Source of the DNA: Streptomyces sp. NBC_00259 | Lineage (GTDB): Bacteria > Actinomycetota > Actinomycetes > Streptomycetales > Streptomycetaceae | Direction: 5' to 3' | Assembly (NCBI RefSeq): GCF_036181745.1 | Contig: NZ_CP108080.1 | Coordinates: forward strand, 1,240,001-1,304,000 | Length of the DNA: 64,000 nucleotides | In this document: piece by piece, positions 24,806 through 36,231 of the stretch | Numbering within the stretch: the stretch's first letter is position 1 | How the letters are laid out: every line of letters begins with the position of its first letter | Program-made: the position numbers and the translations under genes | The notes under the pieces: generated by a model | The model's database searches: none | What the model was told of the DNA's origin: nothing | What the model saw: the letters and a program-made list of their open reading frames with translations, nothing else

Positions 24806-25417
24806 TCAGCGGGCGTAGTACTCGACGACCAGCTGCTCGTCGCAGATCACCGGGATCTCCTTGCGGTTCGGCTCCCGGTCCAGGCGGAAGGCGAGCGCCT
24901 TGAGGTTGACCTGCAGGTAGCGCGGGGTCTCGCCGTCGGGCGCGTAGCCACCCTCACGGGCGACCTGGAAGGGGTGCTTCTCGCGGGAGCGCTCGCGGAT
25001 CGTGACGACGTCGTCCGGGCGGACACGGAACGAGGGCTTGTCGACCTTGCCACCGTTGACCTCGACGTGGCCGTGAACGACCATCTGACGGGCCTGGTAG
25101 ATCGTGCGGGCGATGCCGGAACGGAGCACCAGGGCGTCGAGACGGCGCTCGAGCTCGATGATCAGGGCCTCACCCGTCTTGCCCTGGACCTTGCTGGCGC
25201 GCTCGTAGGCACGGACCAGCTGACGCTCGGAGACGTCGTACTGGGCGCGAAGACGCTGCTTCTCGAGCAGACGGACCTTGTAGTCCGAGTTCTGCTTGCG
25301 GCCACGGCCGTGCTCACCCGGCGGGTAGGGGCGAGCCTCGAAGTACTTGACGGCCTTCGGCGTCAGGGCGATGCCGAGTGCACGCGACTTCTTGACCTTG
25401 GGTCGCGACTGGTTCAC
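24806..25417 (-). CDS. rpsD: Ribosomal protein S4
   Basis: Primary 16S rRNA-binding protein that nucleates 30S assembly. It has 203 residues. The N-terminus (NQSRPKVKKSRALGIALTPKAVKYFE) lacks the zinc-finger Cys set, so this is the C-minus type. The S4 RNA-binding domain covers LERRLDALVLRSGIARTIYQARQMVVHGHVEVNG. The start is GTG (25415-25417) with GGAGGT upstream. It stands alone, divergent from the DUF2470 gene across 56 bp that contain an iron box. Confidence 0.96.
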   Translation of the reverse strand: MNQSRPKVKKSRALGIALTPKAVKYFEARPYPPGEHGRGRKQNSDYKVRLLEKQRLRAQYDVSERQLVRAYERASKVQGKTGEALIIELERRLDALVLRSGIARTIYQARQMVVHGHVEVNGGKVDKPSFRVRPDDVVTIRERSREKHPFQVAREGGYAPDGETPRYLQVNLKALAFRLDREPNRKEIPVICDEQLVVEYYAR

Positions 25418-25439
25418 GGGGAACCTACCTCCATGTAAG

Positions 25440-25458
25440 TTAGGTGAGCCTTACCTTA
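25440..25458 (-). promoter_or_regulatory. Iron box (DmdR/IdeR-type operator)
   Basis: Read on the minus strand, TAAGGTAAGGCTCACCTAA matches the streptomycete iron-box consensus TTAGGTTAGGCTCACCTAA at 17 of 19 positions. It lies 15 bp before the DUF2470 start codon, just ahead of its GAGGAGG ribosome site, and 22 bp before the rpsD start on the other strand. Ferrous-loaded DmdR1 would be expected to repress the DUF2470 gene. Confidence 0.8.
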
Positions 25459-25473
25459 ATCGAGGAGGACGTA

Positions 25474-26358
25474 ATGTCTCGACCACATGGGATCCCCCTG
25501 CCCAGTGCGCATCGCAGTTCAGACGCCCCAGCGCCTGCTTACGACGACGATGAACAAGGTCAGCCGCGTCCCAGGGAAGACGCTCGGCAGCCCACCAAAG
25601 CCGAGCGCGTACGAACCCTCGTTGAGTACAACGCCTCAGTATCCCTCACGCTGCCGGGTGCTCGCGACCAGGGTCCCGGGTTCTGGGAACCCGCCGCGCG
25701 CACCGTCACCCCTGAGGGGGACGTCGTTCTCCTTGTGCCATGGGATTCTCCCACCGCCAGGGCCGCGGCCTACGCCCAGGACGACGACCTGACCTGCGTG
25801 ATGGAGATCACGGATGTCGCCCCCGTCGCCGTACGGCAGCGCATCCGCGGCCGCGCCTGGCTCGCCGGCTGGCTCACCGCCGTGCGCAACGAGGACCGCG
25901 ACCGCTACCGGGAACTGCTCGCCGAGCGGCACCCCGTGCGCGCGGTGCTGGAGAGCGACGCGGAGCACCCGTCCTGGATGCTCGTACGGCTGGAGACCGG
26001 CGAGATCTCCGTGGACGACCTGTGGGGCACGGGCTGTGTGGAGCCCGACGACCTCGGCAGGACCGAGCCCGATCCGGTCGCGCGGCACGAGGCGGAACTG
26101 CTGCAGCATCTGCACTCCACCCACGCCGACCAGGTGCGCGGGCTGGCCACCCTGCTCGGCGACCGCAAGGGCAAGGCCTCTGCTGCGGCGCATGACGTGG
26201 TGCCGCTGGCGCTCGACCGGTTCGGGCTGCGGGTGCGCATCACGGAGAAGAAGGGGGGCCGCGCCTTCGACGCGCGCTTCGACTTCCCCGAGCCGGTGCG
26301 GGACACCGGGGAGCTGCGGCAGGCCATGCACACGCTCTTCTCCGCGGCGATGGGCTGA
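25474..26358 (+). CDS. DUF2470 / heme-utilisation-type protein, iron-box controlled
   Basis: 294 residues from the ATG at 25474, six bases after GAGGAGG. Residues 1-50 are a disordered Pro/Asp-rich lead. A split-barrel, pyridoxamine-oxidase-like domain occupies about 55-190 (DVVLLVPWDSPTARAAAYAQ, EITDVAPVAVRQRIRGRAWLAG), and a C-terminal DUF2470 domain covers about 205-294 (HEAELLQHLHSTHADQVRGLATLLG). This architecture occurs in HugZ/HutZ-like heme oxygenases and relatives. The iron box directly upstream supports a role in iron or heme acquisition; the enzyme activity itself is inferred. Confidence 0.85.
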   Translation: MSRPHGIPLPSAHRSSDAPAPAYDDDEQGQPRPREDARQPTKAERVRTLVEYNASVSLTLPGARDQGPGFWEPAARTVTPEGDVVLLVPWDSPTARAAAYAQDDDLTCVMEITDVAPVAVRQRIRGRAWLAGWLTAVRNEDRDRYRELLAERHPVRAVLESDAEHPSWMLVRLETGEISVDDLWGTGCVEPDDLGRTEPDPVARHEAELLQHLHSTHADQVRGLATLLGDRKGKASAAAHDVVPLALDRFGLRVRITEKKGGRAFDARFDFPEPVRDTGELRQAMHTLFSAAMG

Positions 26359-26367
26359 CGAGGCGCC

Positions 26368-27735
26368 TCAGCGGTCGTTCGCCGCTTCACCGCCCCGGAG
26401 GCGCTCGCGGACCTTCTCGACCACGTCCGCGTAGCGTGCCTCCGCGCCGTACCGCGTCGGTTCGTAGTAGCGCTTGCCGTGGACCGCGTCCGGCGCGTAC
26501 TGCTGCGGGGCGATGCCGCCCGGGACGTCGTGCGGATACACATACCCCTGGGCGTGGCCCAGCTTGGCCGCGCCCTTGTAGTGGCCGTCGCGCAGATGCG
26601 GCGGGACCGGGCCGGCCAGACCGCCCCGCACATCCGCGAGAGCGGCGCCTATCGCCATCGTCGCGGCATTGGACTTCGGGGCCAGGGCCAGCGCGATGGT
26701 GGCATGGCTGAGGGTGAGCGCCGCCTCGGGGAAACCGATCATGGCCACGGCCTGGGCGGCGGCGACGGCCGTCGGCAGCGCCGTCGGGTCGGCGAGGCCG
26801 ATGTCCTCACTGGCCGAGATCATCAGCCGCCGGGCGATGAACCGGGGATCCTCCCCCGCCTCGATCATCCGGGCGAGATAGTGCAGGGCCGCGTCCACGT
26901 CGGAGCCGCGGATGGACTTGATGAGCGCGCTCGCCACGTCGTAGTGCTGGTCGCCGTCCCGGTCGTACTTCACGGCCGCACGGTCGACGGTCTCCTCCAC
27001 GGTCGTGAGGGAGATGTCCTTCTCGCTCTTGGCGAGGGCCGCGCCGGCGGCGGCCTCCAGCGCGGTCAGCGCCCGCCGGGCGTCTCCCCCGGCGATCCGC
27101 AGCAGATGCGCCTCGGCGTCGTCGGGCAGCGTCACCGCGTCGCCGAGACCGCGCTCCTCGGCCAGTGCCCGCCGCATCAGGGCGCGCAGATCGTCGTCGG
27201 TGAGCGGCTCCAGGGTGAGCAGCAGGGAGCGGGACAGCAGCGGGGAGATCACCGAGAAGTACGGATTCTCGGTGGTCGCCGCGATCAGCGTCACCCAGCG
27301 GTTCTCCACGGCGGGGAGCAGGGAGTCCTGCTGGGCCTTGCTGAAGCGGTGGATCTCGTCGAGGAAGAGGACGGTCTCCTTGCCGAAGCCGCCGGCGGCG
27401 CGACGGGCGCCCTCGATGACCGCGCGGACCTCCTTGACGCCGGCCGTGATCGCGGAGAGCTCGACGAAGCGCTTGTTCGTCGCCTTGGAGACGACATACG
27501 CGAGCGTCGTCTTGCCGGTGCCCGGCGGGCCCCAGAGGATCACCGACGAGGCTCCGGCGGGCCCGCCGGAGCCTTCGCCGACGAGTCTGCGCAGCGGTGA
27601 ACCCGGCTTCAGCAGATGCTGCTGTCCCACGACCTCGTCGAGGGTGCGCGGGCGCATCCGGACCGCCAGGGGACTCGCGGACGGGTCCTTCTCCTGGCGT
27701 TCCTCTGCTGCGGCGGTAAAGAGATCGGGCTCCAC
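26368..27735 (-). CDS. rarA: Replication-associated recombination protein A (AAA+ ATPase, MgsA/RarA)
   Basis: Clamp-loader-like AAA+ ATPase acting at stalled forks. It has 455 residues from the GTG at 27733-27735 ([17 protein letters not shown]); the longer frame has no family support. Walker [10 protein letters not shown], Walker [12 protein letters not shown], sensor region [10 protein letters not shown], then the C-terminal tetramerisation domain ([30 protein letters not shown]). TAGGCT stands 7 nt before the GTG and there is no ribosome site, so the mRNA may be leaderless. Confidence 0.93.
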   Translation of the reverse strand: MEPDLFTAAAEERQEKDPSASPLAVRMRPRTLDEVVGQQHLLKPGSPLRRLVGEGSGGPAGASSVILWGPPGTGKTTLAYVVSKATNKRFVELSAITAGVKEVRAVIEGARRAAGGFGKETVLFLDEIHRFSKAQQDSLLPAVENRWVTLIAATTENPYFSVISPLLSRSLLLTLEPLTDDDLRALMRRALAEERGLGDAVTLPDDAEAHLLRIAGGDARRALTALEAAAGAALAKSEKDISLTTVEETVDRAAVKYDRDGDQHYDVASALIKSIRGSDVDAALHYLARMIEAGEDPRFIARRLMISASEDIGLADPTALPTAVAAAQAVAMIGFPEAALTLSHATIALALAPKSNAATMAIGAALADVRGGLAGPVPPHLRDGHYKGAAKLGHAQGYVYPHDVPGGIAPQQYAPDAVHGKRYYEPTRYGAEARYADVVEKVRERLRGGEAANDR

Positions 27736-27792
27736 GTGAAGAAGCCTAAGTGAGGGCACTGACAACCCTGTCCACGCCCTCGGCCGGATCCG

Positions 27793-28440
27793 TCAGCCGG
27801 TCCAGAAGTCCCACCAGCGGGTCAGGATCAGCATCCCGATGACGCCGGTGTGCAGCACGGGCGGGACCCAGGCGAACTCGGCCAGGAAGCTCTTGGCCCA
27901 CGCCGGGGCCGGGAGCAGTCCGGTGCGGATGTTGTGCGAGGTCACGTACCAGAACATGAAGATCGTGGCGACCCACGCCAGCGAGCACCACAGGCACAGC
28001 GCGTTGATGTTGTACAGCGACTGGTACTGCAGCCAGGTGCAGAATCCGACGCCGAAGAGCGTGCCCGCGTTGAACGTCAGCCAGTACCAGCGGCGGAAGC
28101 GGGCTCCCGCCAGCAGGCTCATGCCGACGCAGATCACCACGGCGTACGTGGCCAGGCCGAGCATCGGGTTGGGGAACCCGAAGGCGGAGGCCTGGTCGCT
28201 CTCCATGACGCTGCCGCAGGAGACGATCGGGTTGAGGCTGCAGCCGGGGGTGAAGGTCGTCCCGGCGATCTTGGCCTCGAGGATCTTGAACTTGTCGATC
28301 GTGATGACCCAGGAGGCCAGCAGCCCGGCCGCGCCGGTGATCACCAGGAGCCAGGCGAACGCGCGGCTGCCGCCGACGGCAGCGCGCGCGGCCTCCGCTT
28401 CCTTGCCGGAGGACACACCGTCAACCGCTGCAGTCGTCAT
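27793..28440 (-). CDS. Vitamin K epoxide reductase family membrane protein
   Basis: Quinone-linked thiol oxidase homologue of the disulfide-forming pathway. It has 215 residues with about five hydrophobic segments, the first at about 28-46 (AFAWLLVITGAAGLLASWV). It carries a loop Cys pair (GCSLNPIVSCGSVMES) and the CLWC active-site motif (NALCLWCSLAWV), so the redox relay is intact. The ATG is at 28438-28440. No DsbA-like partner is encoded nearby; it stands between rarA and hisS. Confidence 0.9.
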   Translation of the reverse strand: MTTAAVDGVSSGKEAEAARAAVGGSRAFAWLLVITGAAGLLASWVITIDKFKILEAKIAGTTFTPGCSLNPIVSCGSVMESDQASAFGFPNPMLGLATYAVVICVGMSLLAGARFRRWYWLTFNAGTLFGVGFCTWLQYQSLYNINALCLWCSLAWVATIFMFWYVTSHNIRTGLLPAPAWAKSFLAEFAWVPPVLHTGVIGMLILTRWWDFWTG

Positions 28441-28560
28441 ATCGCCGTTCCATCACTCGGGCACCGCTGGCACCGTCATTCTGCCGCACCCCTGCGCGCA
28501 TCCACCGTTCGATGGACATAAGGACGTACCCGCGCAGGGGCTCGAGGGCTCACGCCCACC

Positions 28561-29823
28561 TCAGGACAGACGTGACCTGACCGCCGCGACCAGGCCGTCC
28601 AGCGGGACCGCCGTCTGCTCGCCCGACTCCATGTCCTTGAGCTGGACCACGCCCTCCGCGAGATCCCGCTCGCCGGCGACGATCGCGTACCGCGCACCAC
28701 TGCGGTTCGCGTTCTTCATCGCACCCTTGAGGCCCTTGCCGCCGTAGCTGAAGTCGGCGGCGACGCCCGCCCTGCGCAGCTCGGTGACGACACCGAAGAG
28801 GACGCGGCGCGCCTCCTCGCCGAGCGGGACGGCGAACACGCCGGTGGCGGAGGGCAGTTCGAGCTCGATGCCCTCGGCCTCCAGCGCCAGGACCGTACGG
28901 TCGACACCGAGGGCCCAGCCGACGGACGGCAGCGCGGGGCCGCCGATCATCTCGGACAGGCCGTCGTAACGACCGCCGCCACCCACGGCGGACTGCGAGC
29001 CGAGACCGTCGTGGACGAACTCGAAGGTCGTGCGCGTGTAGTAGTCCAGTCCGCGCACCAGCTTCTCGTCGTCCTCGTAGGCGACGCCGGCCGCCGTCAG
29101 CAGGTCGCGCACCTCCTCGTGGTACGCCTTGCACGCGTCGCACAGGTGGTCGCGCAGCAGCGGCGCGCCCACGAGCTGCCGCTGGACGCTGTCGCGCTTG
29201 TCGTCGAGGACCCGCAACGGGTTGATGTCGACCCGGCGCCGGGTGTCCTCGTCCAGGTCGAGCCCGCGCAGGAAGCCCTGGAGCGCGTCGCGGTAGACGG
29301 GGCGGCACTCCTTGTCGCCGAGCGAGTTCAGCAGGATGCGGAAGTTGCTGAGGCCCAGCGAGCGGTACGCCTGGTCGGCCAGGATGATCAGTTCGGCGTC
29401 GAGCGCCGGGTCCTCGGCGCCCAGCGCCTCGGCGCCGACCTGCGAGAAGTGCCGGTAGCGGCCCTTCTGCGGGCGCTCGTAGCGGTAGTACGAGCCCGAG
29501 TACCAGAGCTTGACCGGCAGGTTCCCGGCCTTGTGGAGATTGGCCTCCAGAGCGGCGCGCAGCACGGACGCGGTGCCCTCGGGCCGCAGGGCGAGCCTGT
29601 CGCCGCCCTTGGTCTCGAAGGCGTACATCTCCTTGGTGACGATGTCGGTGGACTCACCGACGCCGCGTGCGAACAGCTCGACGTTCTCGAAGCCGGGCGT
29701 CTCGATGTAGCCGTAGCCGGAGTTCCTCAGCGGCGCGGCGATCGCCTCGCGCACCGCCAGGTACTTGGCGGAGTCCGGCGGGATCAGGTCGTACGTGCCC
29801 TTGGGGGCCTGGAAGGTGCTCAC
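28561..29823 (-). CDS. hisS: Histidyl-tRNA synthetase
   Basis: 420 residues, class II. Motif 1 is near the N-terminus ([40 protein letters not shown]), motif 2 is in [18 protein letters not shown], and histidine-specific segments are [15 protein letters not shown] and [14 protein letters not shown]. An anticodon-binding domain ends the protein. The start is GTG (29821-29823; [12 protein letters not shown]), 11 bp after the MBL hydrolase stop, so the two genes form one operon. Confidence 0.96.
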   Translation of the reverse strand: MSTFQAPKGTYDLIPPDSAKYLAVREAIAAPLRNSGYGYIETPGFENVELFARGVGESTDIVTKEMYAFETKGGDRLALRPEGTASVLRAALEANLHKAGNLPVKLWYSGSYYRYERPQKGRYRHFSQVGAEALGAEDPALDAELIILADQAYRSLGLSNFRILLNSLGDKECRPVYRDALQGFLRGLDLDEDTRRRVDINPLRVLDDKRDSVQRQLVGAPLLRDHLCDACKAYHEEVRDLLTAAGVAYEDDEKLVRGLDYYTRTTFEFVHDGLGSQSAVGGGGRYDGLSEMIGGPALPSVGWALGVDRTVLALEAEGIELELPSATGVFAVPLGEEARRVLFGVVTELRRAGVAADFSYGGKGLKGAMKNANRSGARYAIVAGERDLAEGVVQLKDMESGEQTAVPLDGLVAAVRSRLS

Positions 29824-29834
29824 GGGCAGTCTCG

Positions 29835-30548
29835 CTACATTCCTCGTCGGGGAGCGGCGGTCGTGCCGTCTCCCTGGCCGGCGGCGACCTCCCGCAGATA
29901 CGGGTTGGTCGCGCGCTCACGGCCGATGGTGGTCTGGGGGCCGTGGCCGGACAGGACCACGGTCGAGTCGTCGAGCGGCAGGCACACACGGCCCAGCGAG
30001 TCGAGCATCTCGGCCATGTCACCGCCGGGCAGGTCGGTGCGTCCGATGGAGCCGGCGAACAGCAGATCGCCCGAGAAGAAGACCGGCGGGATGTCCGCGG
30101 CCTCGGGCAGAGTGAAGGTCACCGACCCCTTGGTATGGCCGGGCGCGTGCGACACGGTCAGCTCGAGACCGGCCAGCTTCAGGGCCGCGCCGTCCGTCAG
30201 CTCGTGGACGTCGTCCGGCTCCCCCACGGTCAGCTCGCCCATGAGCGGCATCCCGATGGAGCGGCCGAGAGCCTTCTCCGGGTCGCTCATCATGTAGCGG
30301 TCGGCGGGGTGGATCCACGCCGGCACGTCATGGGCTCCGCACACCGGGACGACCGAGGCGACATGGTCGATGTGGCCATGGGTGAGCATCACGGCCACGG
30401 GCTTGAGCCGATGCTTCCTGAGCGTCTCCTCGACTCCCTCGGCGGCCTGGTGGCCCGGGTCGATGATCACGCACTCCTCGCCTGCGGCCGGGGCGACCAG
30501 GTAACAGTTGGTCCCCCAGGCCCCGGCGGGGAACCCGGCAATAAGCAC
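29835..30548 (-). CDS. Metallo-beta-lactamase fold hydrolase (glyoxalase II-like)
   Basis: 237 residues. The metal-binding motif THGHIDH is present at about residues 56-62 ([14 protein letters not shown]), followed by [11 protein letters not shown] with the next His and the [11 protein letters not shown] end motif. This pattern suits hydroxyacylglutathione hydrolase-like thioesterases; since actinomycetes lack glutathione, the true thiol ester is unknown (a mycothiol conjugate is possible). The start is GTG (30546-30548). It precedes hisS, as in mycobacteria. Confidence 0.9.
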   Translation of the reverse strand: MLIAGFPAGAWGTNCYLVAPAAGEECVIIDPGHQAAEGVEETLRKHRLKPVAVMLTHGHIDHVASVVPVCGAHDVPAWIHPADRYMMSDPEKALGRSIGMPLMGELTVGEPDDVHELTDGAALKLAGLELTVSHAPGHTKGSVTFTLPEAADIPPVFFSGDLLFAGSIGRTDLPGGDMAEMLDSLGRVCLPLDDSTVVLSGHGPQTTIGRERATNPYLREVAAGQGDGTTAAPRRGM

Positions 30549-30698
30549 GATCGTCCTCAGTCTGTCGTCCGACGGGGATTCGCTCGACGAATGGCAACAG
30601 GTCAGAGCCTACCGGCGCAGTTCATTTCACAGCGAACCCGTATACGGTACGGGCACACCCGGCCCGATAGATCACATCATCCACGAGGAGAAGACCCG

Positions 30699-31490
30699 GT
30701 GGTCAGCAGCGATCAGCGGCGGCGGCAGCTCGCCAGGGAGAAGTTCGAGCGGCAGCAGCGACGCCGCGAGGAGATCCGCAAGAAGTCCAGGCGCCGCAAC
30801 GCGATCATCGCGGCCGTTCTCGCCGTGGTCGTGGCCGCGGGTGGCGCGGCGTACCTCTCGGTGGGCCTGTCGGACGGCGGCGGCAAGGACGACTCCGCGG
30901 TGAAGGAGGCCGACCAGTCCCCGACGCCCACGCAGAGCGAGAGCAGTGTGCCGGAGCCCGCGATGGCCATCGCGGCGAAGGGCACGTACACGATGTCGAT
31001 GAAGACCAGCCAGGGCGACATCGCGTTCACGATGGACGCCGCGAAGACCCCGCACACGGTGAACTCGTTCAAGCACCTCGCGGACAAGGGCTACTTCGAC
31101 AACACGAAGTGTCACCGGCTGACCACGGAGGGCATCTTCGTCCTGCAGTGCGGCGACCCGAAGGGCGACGGTACGGGCGGTCCTGGCTACACGATCCCGG
31201 ACGAGAATCTGGCCGGCCTCGGCAAGGCCGGCGCCGACGGCACCGTCACCTACCCGGCGGGCACGGTGGCCATGGCGAACACGGGCGCGCCGAACAGCGG
31301 CGGCAGCCAGTTCTTCCTCGTCTACAAGGACAGCAAACTCCCGCCGTCGTACACGCCGTTCGGCACGATGGACGCGGCAGGGCTCACGGCGGTCGAGGCC
31401 GTCGCGGCGGGTGGCGTCGAGGGCGGGGCCAAGGACGGCGCCCCCACGAAGGCCGTCACCGTCAAGAAGGCAGCGGTCAGCAAGGGGTGA
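30699..31490 (+). CDS. Membrane-anchored cyclophilin-type peptidyl-prolyl isomerase
   Basis: 263 residues from the GTG at 30699, eight bases after GAGGAG. A very basic coil (residues 5-35, RRQLAREKFERQQRRREEIRKK) precedes one membrane helix at about 36-57 (AIIAAVLAVVVAAGGAAYLSVGL) and an acidic linker. The cyclophilin domain covers about 95-255, with the catalytic Arg in NTKCHRLTTEGIFVLQCG and the GGSQFFLVY strand. There is no lipobox, so the domain is probably held on the outer face by the uncleaved helix. Confidence 0.92.
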   Translation: MVSSDQRRRQLAREKFERQQRRREEIRKKSRRRNAIIAAVLAVVVAAGGAAYLSVGLSDGGGKDDSAVKEADQSPTPTQSESSVPEPAMAIAAKGTYTMSMKTSQGDIAFTMDAAKTPHTVNSFKHLADKGYFDNTKCHRLTTEGIFVLQCGDPKGDGTGGPGYTIPDENLAGLGKAGADGTVTYPAGTVAMANTGAPNSGGSQFFLVYKDSKLPPSYTPFGTMDAAGLTAVEAVAAGGVEGGAKDGAPTKAVTVKKAAVSKG

Positions 31491-31613
31491 CCCGGCGAAT
31501 TCGGCGGTGCCGAGTGCGGACAGCCGGGCGGCCGGTCGCCTAGATTGGCGTTGTGCAGCACGGGCGCGGTCCGTGCTGTGGAGGGCGGGGATCCCGTCCA
31601 GGAAACTGTGGAC

Positions 31614-31645
31614 GATGCCCAGGGGCCCGAGCCCCTCGGGGCATC
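31614..31645 (+). promoter_or_regulatory. Strong leader hairpin before the DUF349 gene
   Basis: GATGCCCAGGGGC (31614-31626) pairs with GCCCCT and GGGCATC (31631-31636, 31639-31645), 13 bp in all with a 2-nt bulge and a CCGA loop. It ends 4 nt before the GGAGGAGG ribosome site. It could be the cyclophilin terminator or a translational control element. Confidence 0.5.
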
Positions 31646-31661
31646 ATGTGGAGGAGGCGCT

Positions 31662-32891
31662 GTGAGCAGCGACCCGTGGGGCCGCGTCGACGAGACGGGC
31701 ACCGTGTACGTGCGGACTTCCGACGGTGAGCAGGTCGTCGGATCGTGGCAGGCCGGCACTCCCGAGGAGGCACTGGCCTACTTCGAGCGCAAGTACGAAG
31801 GCCTGGTCGTCGAAATCGGCCTCCTCGAGAAGCGGGTGAAGACCACCGACCTGTCGGCGAAGGACGCGACGACCGCGATCGAGCACATTCGCCAGCAGGT
31901 GGACGAGCACCACGCCGTCGGCGACCTCGCGGCGCTGCGCGTGCGGCTGGACGCGCTCGTCGCGGCGGTCGACGCGCGCCGCGAGGAGCGCAAGGCCCAG
32001 AAGGCGAAGCAGACCGACGAGGCCCGGCACGCCAAGGAAGCACTGGTCGTCGAGGCCGAGGAGCTGGCGCAGAGCGAGCAGTGGCGGGCGGCCGGGGAGC
32101 GGCTGCGTGCGCTGGTGGACACCTGGAAGGGTCTGCCGAGGCTCGACCGCAAGTCCGACGACGAGCTGTGGCACCGCTTCTCGCACGCCCGCTCGGCGTT
32201 CTCCAAGCGCCGCAAGGCCCACTTCGCCGCTCTGGACGCACAGCGCGAGGTGGCCCGCCAGACGAAGGAGCGGCTGGTCGCCGAGGCCGAGTCGCTCTCC
32301 GGTTCGACGGACTGGGGCCCCACGGCCGCCCGCTACCGCGATCTGATGGCGGAGTGGAAGGCCGCGGGCCGCGCCCAGCGCGAGCACGAGGACGACCTGT
32401 GGAACCGTTTCCGCGGCGCCCAGGACGTCTTCTTCGCGGCCCGCGGCGGGGTGTTCGCCGAGCGCGACGCCGAGCAGTCGGAGAACCTGAAGCTGAAGGA
32501 AGAGCTGGCGGTCGAGGCCGAGAAGATCCTGCCCGTGACGGACCTGAAGGCCGCTCGCGCCGCCTTCCGGTCCATCAACGAGCGCTGGGAGGCCATCGGC
32601 CATGTCCCGCGTGACGCCCGCCCGAAGGTGGAGGGCCGGATGCACGCGGTGGAGCGGGCGATCCAGGAGGCCGAGGAGGCCGAGTGGCGCCGCACCAACC
32701 CGGAGGCGCGGGCGCGTGCCGAGGGTCTGACGGGCCAGCTGCAGGCCGCCGTCGACAAGCTGCGGACACAGATCGACGCCGCGCGCGCGGCGGGCAACAA
32801 CGCCAAGGCGGACAAGCTCGCGCGGGAGCTCGAGGGACGTCAGGCGCTGCTGGACCAGGCCCTCAAGGGCCTGGAGGAGTTCGGCGGCTGA
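31662..32891 (+). CDS. DUF349 repeat coiled-coil protein
   Basis: 409 residues from the GTG at 31662, directly after GGAGGAGG. Four or so repeated helical units carry the DUF349 pattern of Arg/Trp-rich helices (LWHRFSHARSAFSKRRKAHFAALD, then LWNRFRGAQDVFFAARGGVFAERD, with WKGLPRL and WKAAGRA turns). The whole protein is predicted helical and highly charged. Distant relatives have been linked to DNA or RNA transactions, but the function here is unknown. It converges on relA across a 20-bp perfect terminator. Confidence 0.9.
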   Translation: MSSDPWGRVDETGTVYVRTSDGEQVVGSWQAGTPEEALAYFERKYEGLVVEIGLLEKRVKTTDLSAKDATTAIEHIRQQVDEHHAVGDLAALRVRLDALVAAVDARREERKAQKAKQTDEARHAKEALVVEAEELAQSEQWRAAGERLRALVDTWKGLPRLDRKSDDELWHRFSHARSAFSKRRKAHFAALDAQREVARQTKERLVAEAESLSGSTDWGPTAARYRDLMAEWKAAGRAQREHEDDLWNRFRGAQDVFFAARGGVFAERDAEQSENLKLKEELAVEAEKILPVTDLKAARAAFRSINERWEAIGHVPRDARPKVEGRMHAVERAIQEAEEAEWRRTNPEARARAEGLTGQLQAAVDKLRTQIDAARAAGNNAKADKLARELEGRQALLDQALKGLEEFGG

Positions 32892-32899
32892 CGAGCCGT

Positions 32900-32942
32900 C
32901 ACGAAGGCCCCGGGTACGGATTCCGTACCCGGGGCCTTCGTG
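32900..32942. terminator. Bidirectional terminator between the DUF349 gene and relA
   Basis: Perfect 20-bp stem (32900-32919 with 32923-32942) with a 3-nt loop ATT. It is the longest perfect hairpin noticed in the window and lies between two convergent stop codons. Confidence 0.85.
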
Positions 32943-32977
32943 CATCCGGCCGGGCGCAGCCCCGGCTACGGCTACAG

Positions 32978-35521
<2,544 letters not shown>

Positions 35522-35626
35522 GAGCGCTCCTCGTGCGGATCCGGGTCCCCCGGTCAGGCCCGGAAAGGCCATGGTATCGATCCCGGGCGTTCACCTCGCC
35601 TCGGGACGGGGACTGTCCACAACGCG

Positions 35627-35659
35627 GAACGGGCACCCGGTGTTCCCGGATGCCCGTTC
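35627..35659 (-). terminator. apt terminator
   Basis: GAACGGGCA (35627-35635) pairs with TGCCCGTTC (35651-35659), with an inner CCGG/CCGG extension, 30 nt after the apt stop. It separates the secDF-apt transcript from relA, so relA probably has its own promoter in 35522-35626. Confidence 0.6.
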
Positions 35660-35688
35660 CTGGTGCCTCGACGGCGGTAACACGCTGG

Positions 35689-36231
35689 TCAGAGCGTGAT
35701 CAGCGCCTCCAGCGGGGCGCCGCGGAGCGACGGCTCAAGGCGGGTGCGCCCGCCGAGGAAGCCCAGCTCCATGAGGATCGCGACACCCGCGACCTCGGCG
35801 CCCGCCCGGCGGATCAGCTCCAGGGACGCCTCGGCCGTGCCGCCGGTGGCGAGGACGTCGTCGATGACCATGACGCGGTCATCGGCGCCGATGTCCTCGG
35901 CGTGGATCTCGATCTCGGCGGTGCCGTACTCCAGCTCGTACGCCTGCGACAGGGTCGCTCCGGGGAGCTTGCCCGCCTTGCGTACGGGGATGAAACCGAC
36001 GCCGGCCCGCACCGCCACCGGTGCGGCCAGGATGAAACCACGCGCCTCCAGGCCGACGACCTTCGTCGCGCCGTGCGTCACGCACAGCTCGGCGAGGGCG
36101 TCGGTGAGGACGGTGAAGGCCGCCGGGTCCGCGAGCAGCGGGGTGATGTCCTTGAACAGCACGCCCGGCTTCGGATAGTCGGCCACGTCCCGGATGCGGC
36201 TGAGGAGCAGCTCCCGCATCTCCACCGTCAT
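35689..36231 (-). CDS. apt: Adenine phosphoribosyltransferase
   Basis: Salvages adenine to AMP with PRPP. It has 180 residues; the PRPP loop RVMVIDDVLATGGTAEASL and the segment GLEARGFILAAPVA are diagnostic. The ATG (36229-36231) overlaps the secF stop (ATGA), making it the last gene of the yajC-secD-secF-apt transcript. A nucleotide-salvage enzyme coupled to the export complex and next to relA is the standard actinobacterial arrangement. Confidence 0.95.
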   Translation of the reverse strand: MTVEMRELLLSRIRDVADYPKPGVLFKDITPLLADPAAFTVLTDALAELCVTHGATKVVGLEARGFILAAPVAVRAGVGFIPVRKAGKLPGATLSQAYELEYGTAEIEIHAEDIGADDRVMVIDDVLATGGTAEASLELIRRAGAEVAGVAILMELGFLGGRTRLEPSLRGAPLEALITL

